A stretch of 64,000 bases of DNA, from NCBI GenBank assembly GCA_013398015.1, contig VZRR01011363.1, positions 372,001 to 436,000 on the forward strand, given 5' to 3'. This stretch comes from Oreocharis arfaki. Its lineage: Eukaryota > Chordata > Aves > Passeriformes > Paramythiidae. A program made the translations under genes and the position numbers. Shown one piece after another: positions 47,008 through 60,875 of this stretch; within the stretch, counting starts at the first letter, position 1; every line of letters begins with the position of its first letter. Under the pieces are notes generated by a model, which saw only the letters and a list, made by a program, of their open reading frames with translations, was not told the origin of the DNA and made no database searches.

Positions 47008-49312
47008 CTGCAAAAGAATAGCAACAGCATAAAAATACAATCCCTAAGCAAAACAAGAATCTAAAGCCATAAAAAACTAGAAAGGATAGACTTCAACAGA
47101 GAAGACAACTTTTTCATTCTTTTTCAGTATAATTTTTATTTCTTTCATTACAAAAAAAAAAAAATTCAGACAAACCTTTTAACCTATTGAGAGTAATACT
47201 GAAAAACCCAATCTTGATTTTATATATAAAGAAAACTTATTTGCAGAGCATAAAAGGTTTTTCTAAACTTTAAGATAAAATTGTCATTGAAAATTTCAAC
47301 GTTGAATTTGTCTTAATTTCCTCCTAACATACTATTCACATATAGCAATTTACATAGTAATTTTTATTTAAAAATGCGTAAAGACTTCCACGAGTTAATT
47401 GAAATAATCAAACCATGGGAATGGGGAGAGGAATGTTCCTACAGACCAAATAACATATGTTGCTACCTGCAATAAGGCAACTGCCATATTTTTAAAGATG
47501 CACACAATTTCTTTAGATACAGTACGCAAATTATTTTCTTCAAGATGTAATATTAGGATTGCACAGCCACAATTCTAACTTCTTTAAGCAAGTATTTTAA
47601 TCTCCACTTGTAGCTAATGACTACAAGCGTGACTGGCCACACTTGCTTTGCGTGTATAGCAGCTGTAATTGAAAATTCCCATACTGTAAAGTGTGAATTT
47701 ACTGATGGAAACCATTTTCCAAGAAGTTTTTGAACATGTAGAGATTTGCATATGGGAAATCAATGCAGATAGAGACCTATGGCCCAGGTGCCCACGAATC
47801 AAAACAGAATCAGCAATGAGCACACTTGAAATAGAAGCTACTTCCTCACACGTCCCATTATATTATGGCTATGGCAGTGCAAATTTCTGCCATGTAGACA
47901 TAACCTAAGAAACTATTATACCAAAAAGTACTACAGGAAAAGGGAGGATTATTCGAACTACATACCATGCTTATCTAATAAGCTTTGTATTTCCCTCCTT
48001 CATGCACAGGTATCAACTCTATGATTTACATACACAAAGACAATGCCAAAATCTACTCAATAAAATTAATCAAAAATCTGTAAGTTTACTGCATTATTCT
48101 AAATTACAAGGATGTTGCCTCAGAATTTAAGGGGAAAGAGCCTTTTTAAATCTAGGTGCAAAAATATTGGCCTATTTTTTTCCTTTTACTCTTGTCCTAT
48201 TAACTGTCTTCTGTTTCACTTTTTTTCTGATTGAGACATATGAGCCTCTGTGTGTGTGCAGTGTAACTAATAAACTCATTTATTTTGAGTAAGCTTTTCC
48301 AAGAAAATATTCTAACAGAAGTTGTTTCTTTTTGTAAAGTTCCTCAAGAGATCATGATATAGCTGAACTGAAGCTTTTTTTCCTGCCTTCATGCAGTCTC
48401 GTTCATATGGAGATATTTAAATATTTAATACTTAACATCTCTTTACTCTTGTCATGCTTTAACTTAGCAGAATTTGTTGTTGAATGGCTTGTGATGAACC
48501 CAAGAAAAAAACCCAAAAACTCCAGAAAAATCTTCCAGACACAAAGAAAATCTCACTTCATCACAACTGTTTCAGTCCTTTTTAGGCAAATGTTGTCACC
48601 TTGCTATAGATTTCAGGTATATTTTAAACACTGAAGGGGAATCTCATGGCACAAGACTGAAAAATTTTTCCGTAAACATGATGCTTATCCATACTCTTTG
48701 CTTTGGCTGAGCCTTTTGGACCCATGAAACACATTTTGCATCAGACTGGGGGTGCTGACCAGGATACAAAGCAACAAGGTCACTTGTCTCCTATACACTC
48801 GGCTAGATGCAGAAGGCAAACACCTGAATAAGTAAAAACTTGCTGAAGTTAAAGGCCAACACCAAGTTAGGTCACACACAAGTATTTTTGTCCTTACATT
48901 AAATTTTTATCTTAGTTTTCCCAGAAAATAAAGTTAGGCATGCTTTTCACCTAAGATAGTTTTCTACTCAGGTGGCTAAATCAGGGAGAGGTAAACCCTG
49001 CAGATAATAAAACTTCTTCATTTTAGCAACTGGAAGGAGTTGAGTAACCAAATTAATGCAGCCACGAATAGCACGGTTGCCAACCATCCATTCCTGTTCC
49101 ACACTCTATTTGGCAGCAACCAACTGCTTAACCACCAGGGATAGCCTAACCTGACATTTATCAGATGTGGAGCTCTGAAAACCAGCCAAAGAAATCTTGC
49201 ACAGGGACTCACTTAGGGCATATGCAGAGTACTGGAAAGGAGTGGAGGGGGAGGGGTGGGTAAAAAAGGACAGGGAAGGATTAAGCCATAATACAGAGGA
49301 GGTCTGGAATTG

Positions 49313-49329
49313 CAAGAGAGAGAGAGAGA
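49313..49329. repeat. (GA)n microsatellite
   Basis: AAGAGAGAGAGAGAGAGA-type dinucleotide run of about eight units. Confidence 0.8.
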
Positions 49330-52300
49330 CTGTGGGGAAAAATGACTCTGGGTATATGGGAAAGAGATATTGCAGTAGCAATGCTCCCACATGAGGCTAT
49401 CACAAGCCTCATTTATAAAAGCTGCTTATTAGTCCATGATGTAGAGATCTGTAACTGGAGTTGTTAGTGTCTGCACTAGTGCTGGAGGGGCTCCAGTCTA
49501 CATTCACATATCTTTAAACATATAATAATCTTAACTAGGTAGGATAAGGCATGTAACTCGAGGTCTAGCATTAAATAAAGACACAATGTATTTTCCAGTT
49601 TAGTCTCTTAATTAAAAATATATATTAATTCTATAAACTGAAGTACCTTACAGGATCCATGTAGGCCATTTTTCATGAGAAGATGGAATAGCAGCTTTCA
49701 TTTACCACCAGCCAATTTGGCTACAAATTGCATAGGTCCAAAACCTGAAGAAGTCTTGCAGCATATTTCTGAGAGCTAATTTTCCAGGAGTTCTAGCACC
49801 AATTCACTGGTGGATATGAAAATGAACTTTATGTCAACTTTACCTAACATTTCCTGTTAGTGAGACATTTATATTCTAGTAGACAGAATGTGCAGTGCTG
49901 GGATATACTTACAAGCTCTTCTGGATAAAGGATTTGTTATAGTAGGATCATCTAAGTATGTCTTTTCTTAAGCCAAAGTGTAGGAACCGCAAGACATCAC
50001 ATTTTAGGAAATGAGATTAACATAATAAAGGAAGAATAAGATTATATAAATACAGAAGAAAAATCTTTTATACCCCACTTTGTCTGTAAAAAAAGTAAAT
50101 CAAATCCGCATTTTCAAGCTTTGTTATTCTCTAATTTTCTGCTTTATCTTCATAGAATCAGCTGAATTTCACAGAGTGTAAATTTGCATCCACTATTCCA
50201 GAGAAAATCTAATTAGATACATTCCAGAATCACAAAGTACAGATAAACTAATATCTAAAGGAAATTTGCATTCTACTGATAAAACCCATAGTAATTAAAA
50301 CCTCCTTTATATTAATGCGCTATATTAATGAAATATTTTAAATGCTGGAATAGGCTGGGTTGTAGTTATCTATTACTGAAAAAGTCAGCCATTAAGTGCT
50401 TGCAATCGACTTGGCCAGAAGCAGCATTTTATCACCAAAGAACAACAACAAAAAAAAAGCCTGAGTCAGTATTTTTCCATGAAATTTGTATTAAATTTTG
50501 TTCACAACAACTCCTTTCAAAGTCGTTCCAGAAGTCACTCTTCCTTATAAATGAACATCTATGTATCATAAACAGTGCCTTGGTGGTTTCTTTTCAAAAG
50601 TCATAGTCAATTTTAGTAGCATATTTAATAAGCTAAGATGATGGGGGAAGACAGTTAAGTACATTCTTCATCAAAGCTTGCATTGCCTCATGTAAAGAAA
50701 ACACTCTGCCCATCACCACACAAACGCTAATTAATGCTTTTAATATTAAGTCTCTGTCTCCTTTTAGTGTTTCACTTCAAAGGAGTCTTGCATCGATACA
50801 TAAGTGTTTTACTGTCTGTTGATGCTGCCAAACTGGTTGAAACCTTTGTTGAAGACTATTCTCTAATCTCTCCTATCTAGGAAATGTACTGAGAACATTT
50901 CTCTTTGGAAATCTTTCCCCTCTGCTTATCACTGCAGACACTGTAATGTACAACCACTTACTATTCTAAGAAACAAAGGTGCTTCTGCAGTTGTGACTTC
51001 CAACCTAATCAAATCAAATCAAAGTAGGTCCCCAGCCAGTAGACAGATTCTTCCCACACAGTCCCCAGAGGGCCCTGTGACACGTAAATCACTTGACACT
51101 TTCCAGGAGGATGCTGTTCTGTTCTATAAGCCTGCAGCACACCATTACTGATTACTACTTCCACACTTACAGAGACAGACAACATGCTTATTTATACTGA
51201 CACTTTTAAACTAGCTTATTTTCCCACTATAAAAAGTCATTTCTGTGAACGACTGCTGCACCAGTAAAGAGGGCAGACTGGGAATGAAGAACACCCTGTT
51301 CTCTACAGAATCATTTTTACTTTAAATCGTGCAGATTGGGTACAAGATACTAAGCCCTCTCAGTAGAGAATGGTAAAAAAATATACACAGAGATGTGCTG
51401 CACCTAAATGCATGTAGAGGGATCAGGCATGTCTAAAAAGTATTTTGTAACACTAAAGTAAAACAAAACATCTCCCTTAAGAAAACGTGAATTTGAATAC
51501 GAAAGAGCAAATTAAGACATATATTTCATAATTAAACAATCAGAACATAACGTCTTAAGTAAACTTGGATGACAGAATAGTAGCTTTAGCAGTTAATTAG
51601 TCTATACTTTTAATTCCAGTATCTACTAATTTACAGAAAGTCTTGCAAGAAGGTTGTCAAGAAATCCCAAAAGAATTTTACTACAGAGAGAAAGTGTAAA
51701 GCTGTGCAATGAGTCTGATGTATTGCACAGATGCTGATTATATATGGTAATAAAACTGACAGCTCTTCTTTGCACTTTCCCCATCTGCTTTTAAAGTAAA
51801 TGGCAAAAACAGCTGTCAAAAACCCAAAAAATAGATTTCAGTGATGGGATTGAGTGCAGTTCCTGAATCTGAAGAACTGCAATAAACAGCCAACACATCT
51901 CTCATCACATGCAACATCTGCCAGATTTTTTTGTTTGTTTGTTTATAAAATAAGGAAACAGTAATGATCTCCCTTGCTAGAGGAATCCTTGAGGCTATTA
52001 AACAAAGTACCTTTTTTCTCTCTCCACAACTTCACCTCTAGAGTACTTAAATCCACTAAATGACAGTCCTAGCTTTAGCAGCAGAAGAATTCTGTTGAAA
52101 TCTGTGATATCATCCACATCTAACAAAACAAAGATGTTTTGAGTGACTAGATTACTTGCATTTCTTACTTTCAGGCCCTAAGTCTGTGTATTAATAAATC
52201 TGTTTGACAGTTTCCTAAATATTTGTATATAAAGAATCACTGTCAATGTCGCCCTAAAGCTTGCCAAACTGTTAACATCCAGTCTAATTGTTCTATCAAA

Positions 52301-53070
52301 TATTTCCTCAGGAGATTGATTTTAAATGATAGATGACTCCTTAAGCTGCATTACATCAAGAAAGTAACAAGAATTGTTATTTTAAAGCTATTAAACGATT
52401 CATCGCATTTAGTCAAAAGCAAGTCTCAAACCTGCATTTCATTGCAGAAAGGGCCATCTCATGCTCTGAACTCTAGAGCATCGCTAATGACGATGGGCTT
52501 GACATCCCTCCATTGTTACAGATTCAGGCTGTAGCAAAATACACCACTTGTTGAAGAAGTATTTGCCTAGTACTTGGGCTTCTGTCAATGTGGCTCCAGT
52601 GCAATTAGCCTGAGTCTCCCAGAGTCAAGTTAGTCTCTCTAATTAGCCCATTTTTGATGAGTTTTTATACTACCAAACCTAGTCAAGCTGTTCAGATAAG
52701 CATTTTAAATTTTTAAAAAAAGTAGATATAATCCTGCTACACTCTTGAGTCATCACAAGCAGGGACCTGTCCACATGTTCTGAAAGAGCAGAAACACTAC
52801 CTTGAAAATCCCCACATTGTGTGAGACCAACAGTGTGACAGGAGTTTACCTGCTGAACAGTACGTGGTCTCACACTAAGAATTTGCCACAAAAAAAAAAA
52901 AAATTAACTGAGAATATGTGGTTGCTTACTTTACCAAGTATTTAGAAATGTAATTGATGAAGAAACATTTGAATGACGACAAAACACAAAATACTGAAAA
53001 GTCAGTGTATCCATAGTTTCTTTTAAAATTACTTCATGCACATAATTGCTAAGGAAAAGTAATCAGCATT

Positions 53071-53136
53071 GAAGAGCCATGTGTGAAAATAAAACCTAAG
53101 ATTAACAACACCTTTGGAGTGTGGCACAGCTGTCAG
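53071..53136. repeat. 66-base direct repeat, copy A
   Basis: Starts GAAGAGCCATGTGTGAAAAT and ends GTGGCACAGCTGTCAG. It matches copy B at 55113-55178 with four differences over 66 bases. The similarity stops abruptly on both sides. Confidence 0.85.
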
Positions 53137-55112
53137 AGATCTACAAGGGTTTTTCTGGAAAAGTGACATGGGCCTTCTCCAGCTTCCCTTCATGCTGTGT
53201 GAAATATTCATTTATTCCATGCTTGAGTTATTTTTTTTCCCTTGGCAGCATCAGAGAGGTCTGTCAAGGTGCCTCTTCTGCTTAACACCCACAAGAAAAT
53301 TGCACAAAGCCCCAAGAGGTGGATGGTGCTCATGCTGGCCACTACCTACTGCCAGTGTCTGGAAACTAGCACTGGTTTCATATGTTTCTTGTCTGGTTGT
53401 TGTGTACTGTGTCTCTATGTTCTCTTGACTCTTGAAATTCTCCTGTTGTCTGAATTTAATTAGTTTTCAAGATATGACACAAGGGTATGAAGAAAGCCAA
53501 AGATGTGAACAATGGCAGCACAGAACACGTGCTAATGAAGAACAGATTAAATGTTATAAGTACAAAAGCATCTGAAAACTCATATGAAAAAGCTGGTTTT
53601 TCTTTTTTGTAAAAAGCATAAAGCCAACGATTTACAGCAATTTTCAGATTAGGAAGATATTTGAGTAAGAGCATGACAAATGATTTCTCTTGTGTATGTT
53701 AAGCAGGTAGGATTAGCTATCCAAGTAGCAAAATCATCTATTTTTAAGAAGCCAAATGGAATATGGTTTAAGTTTTCCCCAAGAAATATTAAGGTAGGAA
53801 TGAAAAATATAAGTTACAGGTAATTAAGTGAAATCTGCACTGGTAAATTAAATATATTAAGGTGAAGAAGTTAATACCTCCACAGATTTCTTTACCTCAT
53901 TTTAATTTGTTTCACATTTATTCAATGTGAATAAACACTGCATTACGGATAATGCATTTTTTGTAATTTACACATAGTTATTCTGTGTTTATATGCATAT
54001 ATCATAAAAAAGATGCTTAGATTTTAGTAAATTTCTAAATTTTTGATTAAGCATACAAACCAGTTATTTTGTATTGCAATGGGCATAAATTCTGCTTTGA
54101 CTAAGAAAAAATGACCTTCCCAAGATTACAGAAAAGCACAGTGAGAGAACTGTATCATTGACACACAGATGAACTGTCTAAAGACAGTGAGCGAGTGGCA
54201 AATCATAAAACCTTCCCAGTAAAATTATAATACAGTATTATGTTTATTTTCATGCAAAAATTTTCAATGTTTATGAAAATCTTACTTGCAATATTTATCC
54301 AACTAAACAGGGCCAGGGACATTTTTTAAATTATGTAGAAAACTTGGAAAACATGGAAAACTTCAGTCCCAGTGTATATTGATAATAAAATTTTAGTTTC
54401 ATGTCAGCTATTTTGCAGCAGATATTTCCATTTCATTAGGAACCTTTTTGGTCCTCCTCCGTATGTAAAGCTGTACTCTTATGAATTCTCATGAATAAGA
54501 ATGTAAGCAATACATTATAACTAATAATATTGCATCTGAAGATTATGTACTATTATTATTTGATATAAGCTTTTGGACATAAAAATGCATTATATTTTAT
54601 TAAAAACAAAGCAAAAGTTCTAGATTTCACTGAAAATTCACTATGCCTCCATAGTGCACTGGTGTAAATCTGATTATCCAGTCCAATGCATTAACCAGGA
54701 CTGATCTTGAAAATACTGTTCATGGAAACCTTTGGGAAAGGAGGAAGATAAGAAAAGGTTTGAGGAAAAAATACATGAAGTACAGTTGAAGAGAAGTTAA
54801 GAAAATAAGAAAAGTTAATTTTAATAACAGGATAATGATATGAAGTTGCTCAAAAATTTGGAGTTAGAATAAGAGCTGAGAAAATATTAGCCAGACCATA
54901 TGAATTTATTAAGGGGCATTTAGTTACTTATGTGTCTTTTAACACACTTTATTTTAATCCAGCAATTTCTGAAAATTCAAAACCTGACAGTTTTCTGGCT
55001 TCCTACTGACCAGAGTATGTATCAGGTATTTATAAGCAAATGAATGCTATAACAATTAATTTAATTTTTCATCCATAAGTAGACATCATCTTTTCACTTG
55101 ACACCTGCAAGT

Positions 55113-55178
55113 GAAGAGCCATGTGTGAAAATAAGATCTAAGATTAAAAACACCTTTGGAGTGTAGCACAGCTGTCAG
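55113..55178. repeat. 66-base direct repeat, copy B
   Basis: Starts GAAGAGCCATGTGTGAAAAT and ends GTAGCACAGCTGTCAG. It has the same orientation as copy A, about 2 kb away. Confidence 0.85.
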
Positions 55179-56138
55179 CATATGTTATGAGAGCAATTAA
55201 GAAAAGATTTTGATAAAACAGAAAAGTTGCAAAAAGAGCCATAAGAATAATTAAATTATTTTGAAACATTTTATAGTGAGACCAGAGAAATCTATCTATT
55301 TCCGGCAACATCAGAGGGCTAACATATATTTTCTCAAAAACAGAAGACACAGTTACAGAGGATTCTTGCAAACTGATAAAAAGCAATACATAGAAAAGAC
55401 CAATGACTATATAAACAGATGTATATATAGAAAAAACTTGGAAAAAGCCTTCCAGAATCTCACCGGATGTGCAAGATTCTGGCTGACGGCTTAACTGTTT
55501 CAGAGGTAAATCACATATATGAACTGAAATTCTAAGCCCTAAGAAGACAAATGTTTTGATTTAAACTAAAAAGCAAACACAAACCTAACACAGAAAACCA
55601 ATCATCAGTTTAAAGTCTTGTAACCTATGGCATCCTCTCCACAGCATTCCTCATTCCTTCAGAGCTGTAGAGATACAGGGTTTGCTCTCATTTCTGCCCT
55701 GCTACATAGACAGCCAAATCATGCTTTGAGCTGCTGAAAATAGAGAAAGCTGTCTTATCACTGACATTTCAGAGTTTTCCTGCTATGAGAGTCTTTAAAC
55801 TGTCTTCAATAAATGCACCTAAACCCTCCCCAGGTGAATTTTCTCTGTAAAGGGCGATCCTTACAAGTTTCTTTGCATCTTGATAGAAGAGTCTCTCTGT
55901 TCAATTGCTACTTTTTTAAGGCTGTACTTTGGACTGTTATCTAAGGATTAATATTAAAAAACAACAGAAATGGTGAAATTGTACACATGCCAAGCATCAC
56001 TGGGAAAGATACAGACACAGAGCTCCCAGTACCCAAATAAAATTCCTCACACATGCAAAGTGCTTCCCCAGTGTCTGCAGCGTGATCAGATCACTTTATC
56101 TTGGTTAAGTCCATCTGTCAAAATCAGTTCTGTCAGAT

Positions 56139-56215
56139 CTCATTTCCTTTCCCCTCTTTTCCTCTTCTTTTTTTCTTTCTCTCCTTTCACTTCCTTTTCC
56201 CTCCCTTCTCCTTTA
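56139..56215. repeat. Polypyrimidine tract
   Basis: About 75 bases of almost pure C and T on the plus strand (for example CTCTTTTCCTCTTC then TTTTTTTCTTTCTCTCC). A similar tract is at about 61721-61790. Confidence 0.8.
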
Positions 56216-59200
56216 ATATAATCTGAGTGTTACTGTGAGAAGCAATCTCAGGAGCTTTTAATCCTGCTTAATTTCAAACACAGCTCACAAAGATGTAGTT
56301 GAGTGCTTGGCATAATACACAATCATTAATCAACAGACTTATGAAAACAAAGTATAAGGAAGAATGAGATGGAGGAAGTTGAAAACATGAAGAAAAATAG
56401 CCAGAAATCAGGATGGTAAGATGAGACAAGACTGAGAGAAAAAATTAGGAAAGTCATGGGAAATGTAAATAATGTTGTTGTCATGGAACAACCATACAGT
56501 TTCTACTTTTGGCATTCAAACATTATAAAGCTCCATTCACATGAAACAAAAACTTTTTCCTGAAGGCCATAGTAATTAGAAGTCAGGGGCTTTTCAATAC
56601 GCTGGATTGTGAAGGTGAACTGTTAAAATTCCTGGTTCCGATGGTTTTTTTTCGTTTCACATATTATGTAGTTTAGGGTCTTATCTGCCTATTACTAGAA
56701 TTATCTATACAACTGTTCCTTATTTAACAGTGGCAACCCTCCAGTCACCCTTCCCTCCAGCAAACCTTCCCCCCGCCCCAAAACACCATTGTAGTGACTG
56801 CTACTCTTCTGAAAAAGAATTTAATTAAGTCCTTCCTTCAACAAATATTTTTTTAATATAAAAAGTGAAGGAAAAATGAATTTAATTTCATGCTCTTTTT
56901 GCTTAAATAATCGTCTGTACAAATTTATGGTCATCAGAGCAGGTACTCCTTCTCCCCCTCCCCCACCCCTTAGGAACACTTATTGCAGATCTATTTACTT
57001 TTGTTTATGCATAGTATTAGAGTAAGGAAAGAAGTTTTAGAGCCACTTTGACAGGTTGAGCCAGGGAAGAGAAAAGAAAACCAAAAGAATATAAGAGCAG
57101 CAGTTTTACAAAGGTAGGTCTAGCTCATTAATGGCTTTTTTGCCTCCTTTGAAATAAGGGCCTGTCACACCATTCTGAGATAAGGTACCAGTACAATTAA
57201 TAGAATTGCTGCTGGGTTGCTGTTTGTAGGGTTTCTCATAGTCTGTTTGAACATGTGCCAAAAAAAAGTCTCTATTCAAAGGGAACCAGAATTATTTCTG
57301 CTGATCATTCAAAGAATTTTCAGAAGGTGGATCCTGAAATTAAACCAAGTGAAAAGAGATTAACAGTGATGAAAAACTAAAAGGTGGAAGGAATGCCTGC
57401 ATAGAGGGTGATAAATGCTATTGCCATTAGAAAGGCTATAATTTCTAGCACTGATTAAAGTCATAGTTTTGAACCTTAAGAATGACATTTAATGCCTTTA
57501 ATATATGACCTGCAAGACAAAGCAGGAAAGCACTAGGTGCATTAGGCCACTTGAGTCGGTTATGTGTAACAGACTGAATGTGCCAATGAAAGGGCATCCC
57601 CTAAAAACTTCTGTGAAAGGAGAGACGTTTAAACAAAAAAATCTACACCAACGAAAATTATGAAGTTTGAGATGAATTAATGAACAACGTACTAAGCTTT
57701 GCCTGAGTCTATGAAAAAAGGCTAAAGTAAGGCATATGAAATAACAAAAGTTGGAAGATTGTTCATATTATTTATGGGCACTGTATTTTGCCTCGCAATG
57801 TTAAAATACAGACATTAAAATAACAGGTCTATAGGAAATTTTTTTAAGTTCCCAAAATGTTTCCTGCAGGTCACTCATGGTATGAAATCTATTCATTTGA
57901 ACCAGAGGCAAAAGTACATCTGTGCACCCTTTTAATTGTTGTGCTTACTGTAGAATTCACAGGTGCACTAAAACTGCAGGACTTTTGGTGCTCAACAAAA
58001 TATTTTTGTTTTTAAAATACATATGAAATATGAACTATTTCTTTCTCAAATATTATCACATTGATTGGATAAATCCTGAAAAGAGAAGTTTAGGTATTCT
58101 TATTTGGCTGTGTGTGAGTTTATTTAGATAATAAAGTAGGGAATAATTTTGCAGAAAGGGTGTAACTGGTACAGATACAAATGTACTAAGTCAATACAGA
58201 TAAAGAATTACATTTACTGAGATGTGGAATACTTAATTTTGCTGAAGCTTTGTCAAACAGATGGAAAAATAGAGGACGCCACAGGTTTTATTCTCCTTCC
58301 ATTTTCACTGGCAGCTACTTGGAGATAAGCAGTCCTGTTTCTGAAGGCATCTTCCCAAGAGACACTTGGCAGACAATGAGCTGCCTGCTGACTGCCTTCG
58401 TGCAGCGGGAATCGCTGCTTCCAGCCAGCTGACTTCTGTACCAATTGAGAAGTCAGACAGAGAGTATGACAAAATCATCTCAGCAACACCCTGACAGTCA
58501 CCAGTAAATCCAACTACACTGGAATGAAACAGCATTTTGGCAACTGGCTCTGCCTCCTCCCGCTCCCACCATTACAGAATGCGTGCTCATTCCTCAACCA
58601 CTTCAGCTTCCAGTGCTAACTATTTTTCTCAGTGGTTTGGGCTATCACACCACACTCGGAGACAGGGAGGCTGCAGTGCAGTGCAAGCACATGCTCTCCT
58701 TTCCAGCTCTGCTACAGAGGCAGTAGCCATCAGCCTGAAAGGACAGTTCCTAATGTCTTAAAACAGCATTCCAAGACAGTAGAGCTATCAAGGCAATGTA
58801 AAGTCACAACATCAGTGTCAGACTCTAAACAGAAAGCCTTTTCTTGTACTTTTCCACAGAGGGCTAACTCAGAGCTTCAACATGCAAAATTTTACTCAAT
58901 TGAAATTGCCAACGAATACTACTTAAGAAATTCAATATTCCATTTAAAAGGTTCTTTATTTAACACACTATTTAGATATCAGCTAATTTATCAACCCCCT
59001 AGGGAAAAAAAAAGGAAAACAAAATAAAACATACAATTGTCAACATGGAATATACACTTCAAACCTGCAATTTCATTGCATTCATCAAAAGGATAGAGAA
59101 TAGCAACATTATTACCACTTGGCTTTACACAACATTGTCCCAGACAGAGTGATAATGTAATGAATTCAAAGTATTCTTGTGCAGAGATAGATCAGACAAC

Positions 59201-59889
59201 ATTTTTTTTTCAAACAAAGTTAAGAAATCAGTGTTTCATAGGGTACTGAGAAGTTGATTGAGGTCAGGGTTTCCACTGAGAGAAAGAATGGAAGAAATTG
59301 ACAGAGAACTTGGCAAAATATCACAAAACCATGAGCATGTGTTGAAGACAAACTTCAAAAGAACCTCAAGGAAAAAATAATGGAATTACAGATCTTTTAA
59401 AAGTAAATATGGATTATATTGTTATTATAAATAACCCGTTCTCCATATAAGAACAAATAAGAGGCAGATAAGGATGGAAAAACAAAATCTCACAGAAGTA
59501 AGTTGTCAGATTTTAAACACCTCTATTAAACACCTCTATAAAAACCTCAAGGAGAGTTGACAATAAAGTTTAATGTCGGATGCACAGGAAGACATTATTC
59601 ATATGAGATACAATAAAGAAAAGACAAAAGGATGGAAAGGTGTAAGCACCAGAGCAGTTTGTGTACCATGAAGTTGGATGAAGCACAATATAACAGGCTG
59701 GTGGTAGTCAGCACTGGATTCTTCAAATGCAGCTCATAAACAGGGTAGAGAGGGCAGAGAAACTTGTTCAGAGTAAGGGAATTTGAAAGTGTTGTGGATT
59801 TTTCTAATGTCTCTATCAATAAAGTATAAAATGTTCAGATGAAAATGCGGAACAGGATTGACAAAAAAAGGAAAAGTACTGAAAAGACT

Positions 59890-59946
59890 GGACAATAATT
59901 GGTGCAGGTAAATTACATTTAAATTACATTGGTGCAGGTAAATTAA
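59890..59946. repeat. Short direct repeat TTGGTGCAGGTAAATTA
   Basis: The 17-base unit TTGGTGCAGGTAAATTA occurs twice, about 30 bases apart, separated by CATTTAAATTACA. It looks like a local slippage duplication. Confidence 0.7.
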
Positions 59947-60794
59947 AATTACTGCTAATTTTCTTGCAGTGTGCACAGGAATCTGGTAGTATTACAAAGA
60001 TGAGTGAGTAAATAATAATTTGGCTGTTAAAGCCTGTACATCCTTCAGAAAACAACAAGGAGCCAGCACATTTCTCCTTCCCCCTCTCACTGAGAACTGG
60101 GGAGCTCCTGCCAAAGCATGTGCTTAAAATGGTGATTAAGGTAATGAAGCCATGTGTGTGGGAACTGCGTAGTGGTGGTGGAAATGCAGTGCTCACTGTA
60201 CCCTTCTGCCTCGTGCTCAGCAACTCCCCAGTATTCCTAACGCTGCCATGACAGCATGGGCTCATCTCTTCAAGTGTTTACTGTCAGCTACCATCTTGGC
60301 ATACTGACAACATTATCACCTAAGAAATAATTGAAAAAAGAGATTATTTTGTGGGATACAATCATTCTTTTCAATCCAATCTCAAGGGGTTGCTATAAGC
60401 AACAGTTGCAGAGGACTTCTTTAAAAATGAAGCTTTAAAACACTTCTTATTGTATGATAACAATACTGGAATGTCACAATCTTCCTGCATGTTAAATTTA
60501 GCTAAAAGCAGAGAGGACAGAAGTCTTTCATAGAGCAGCTTTAAAACGTGACAACCTGATTCAATGTTAGAAATGTCTGCGGATGGGATAATAGGATTAC
60601 ATTTACCAACTTCTGGGTCCTGAAAAAATCATAACAGCAAAAAAAAAAGCCTAGGACTGCACAGATAGTTCAAGTTAAAACATGGTGCAACATGTACTGG
60701 CAGTTAAACAATGCAAGTGTTGCATTGTTGCAACAATTAGGTTGCAAGAGGCAAATGAAAGAAAACTAAAATTCTGTTAATAAAAACCTGATGA

Positions 60795-60875
60795 TACACT
60801 GTCATCTGGAATATTGTATTCAACTCTGGTCATTGAAGATAAAAAAAAATACAAAACAAGCAATTCAGAGAACTA
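60795..60875 (+). mobile_element. Possible old CR1 fragment
   Basis: ATCTGGAATATTGTATTCAA then CTCTGGTCATTGAAG resembles the CR1 3' region segment that reads roughly tggaatactgcattcagttctggtc; its reverse complement is also seen near 22690-22720. Short and diverged. Confidence 0.35.

Noticed and set aside
53114..53463. Overlapping plus-strand frames of 104 and 73 codons
   Set aside because: No protein family recognised. The region partly overlaps the 66-base repeat and looks like decayed repeat or unique intron.
59924..60265. 113-codon minus-strand frame
   Set aside because: No recognisable motif, no flanking splice context tied to SLIT2, and ordinary composition; best explained by chance.
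60598..60620. Possible donor-like TTACATTTACC as the end of a missing LRR exon
   Set aside because: The bases beyond it do not translate into any Slit-like residues in the needed phase.
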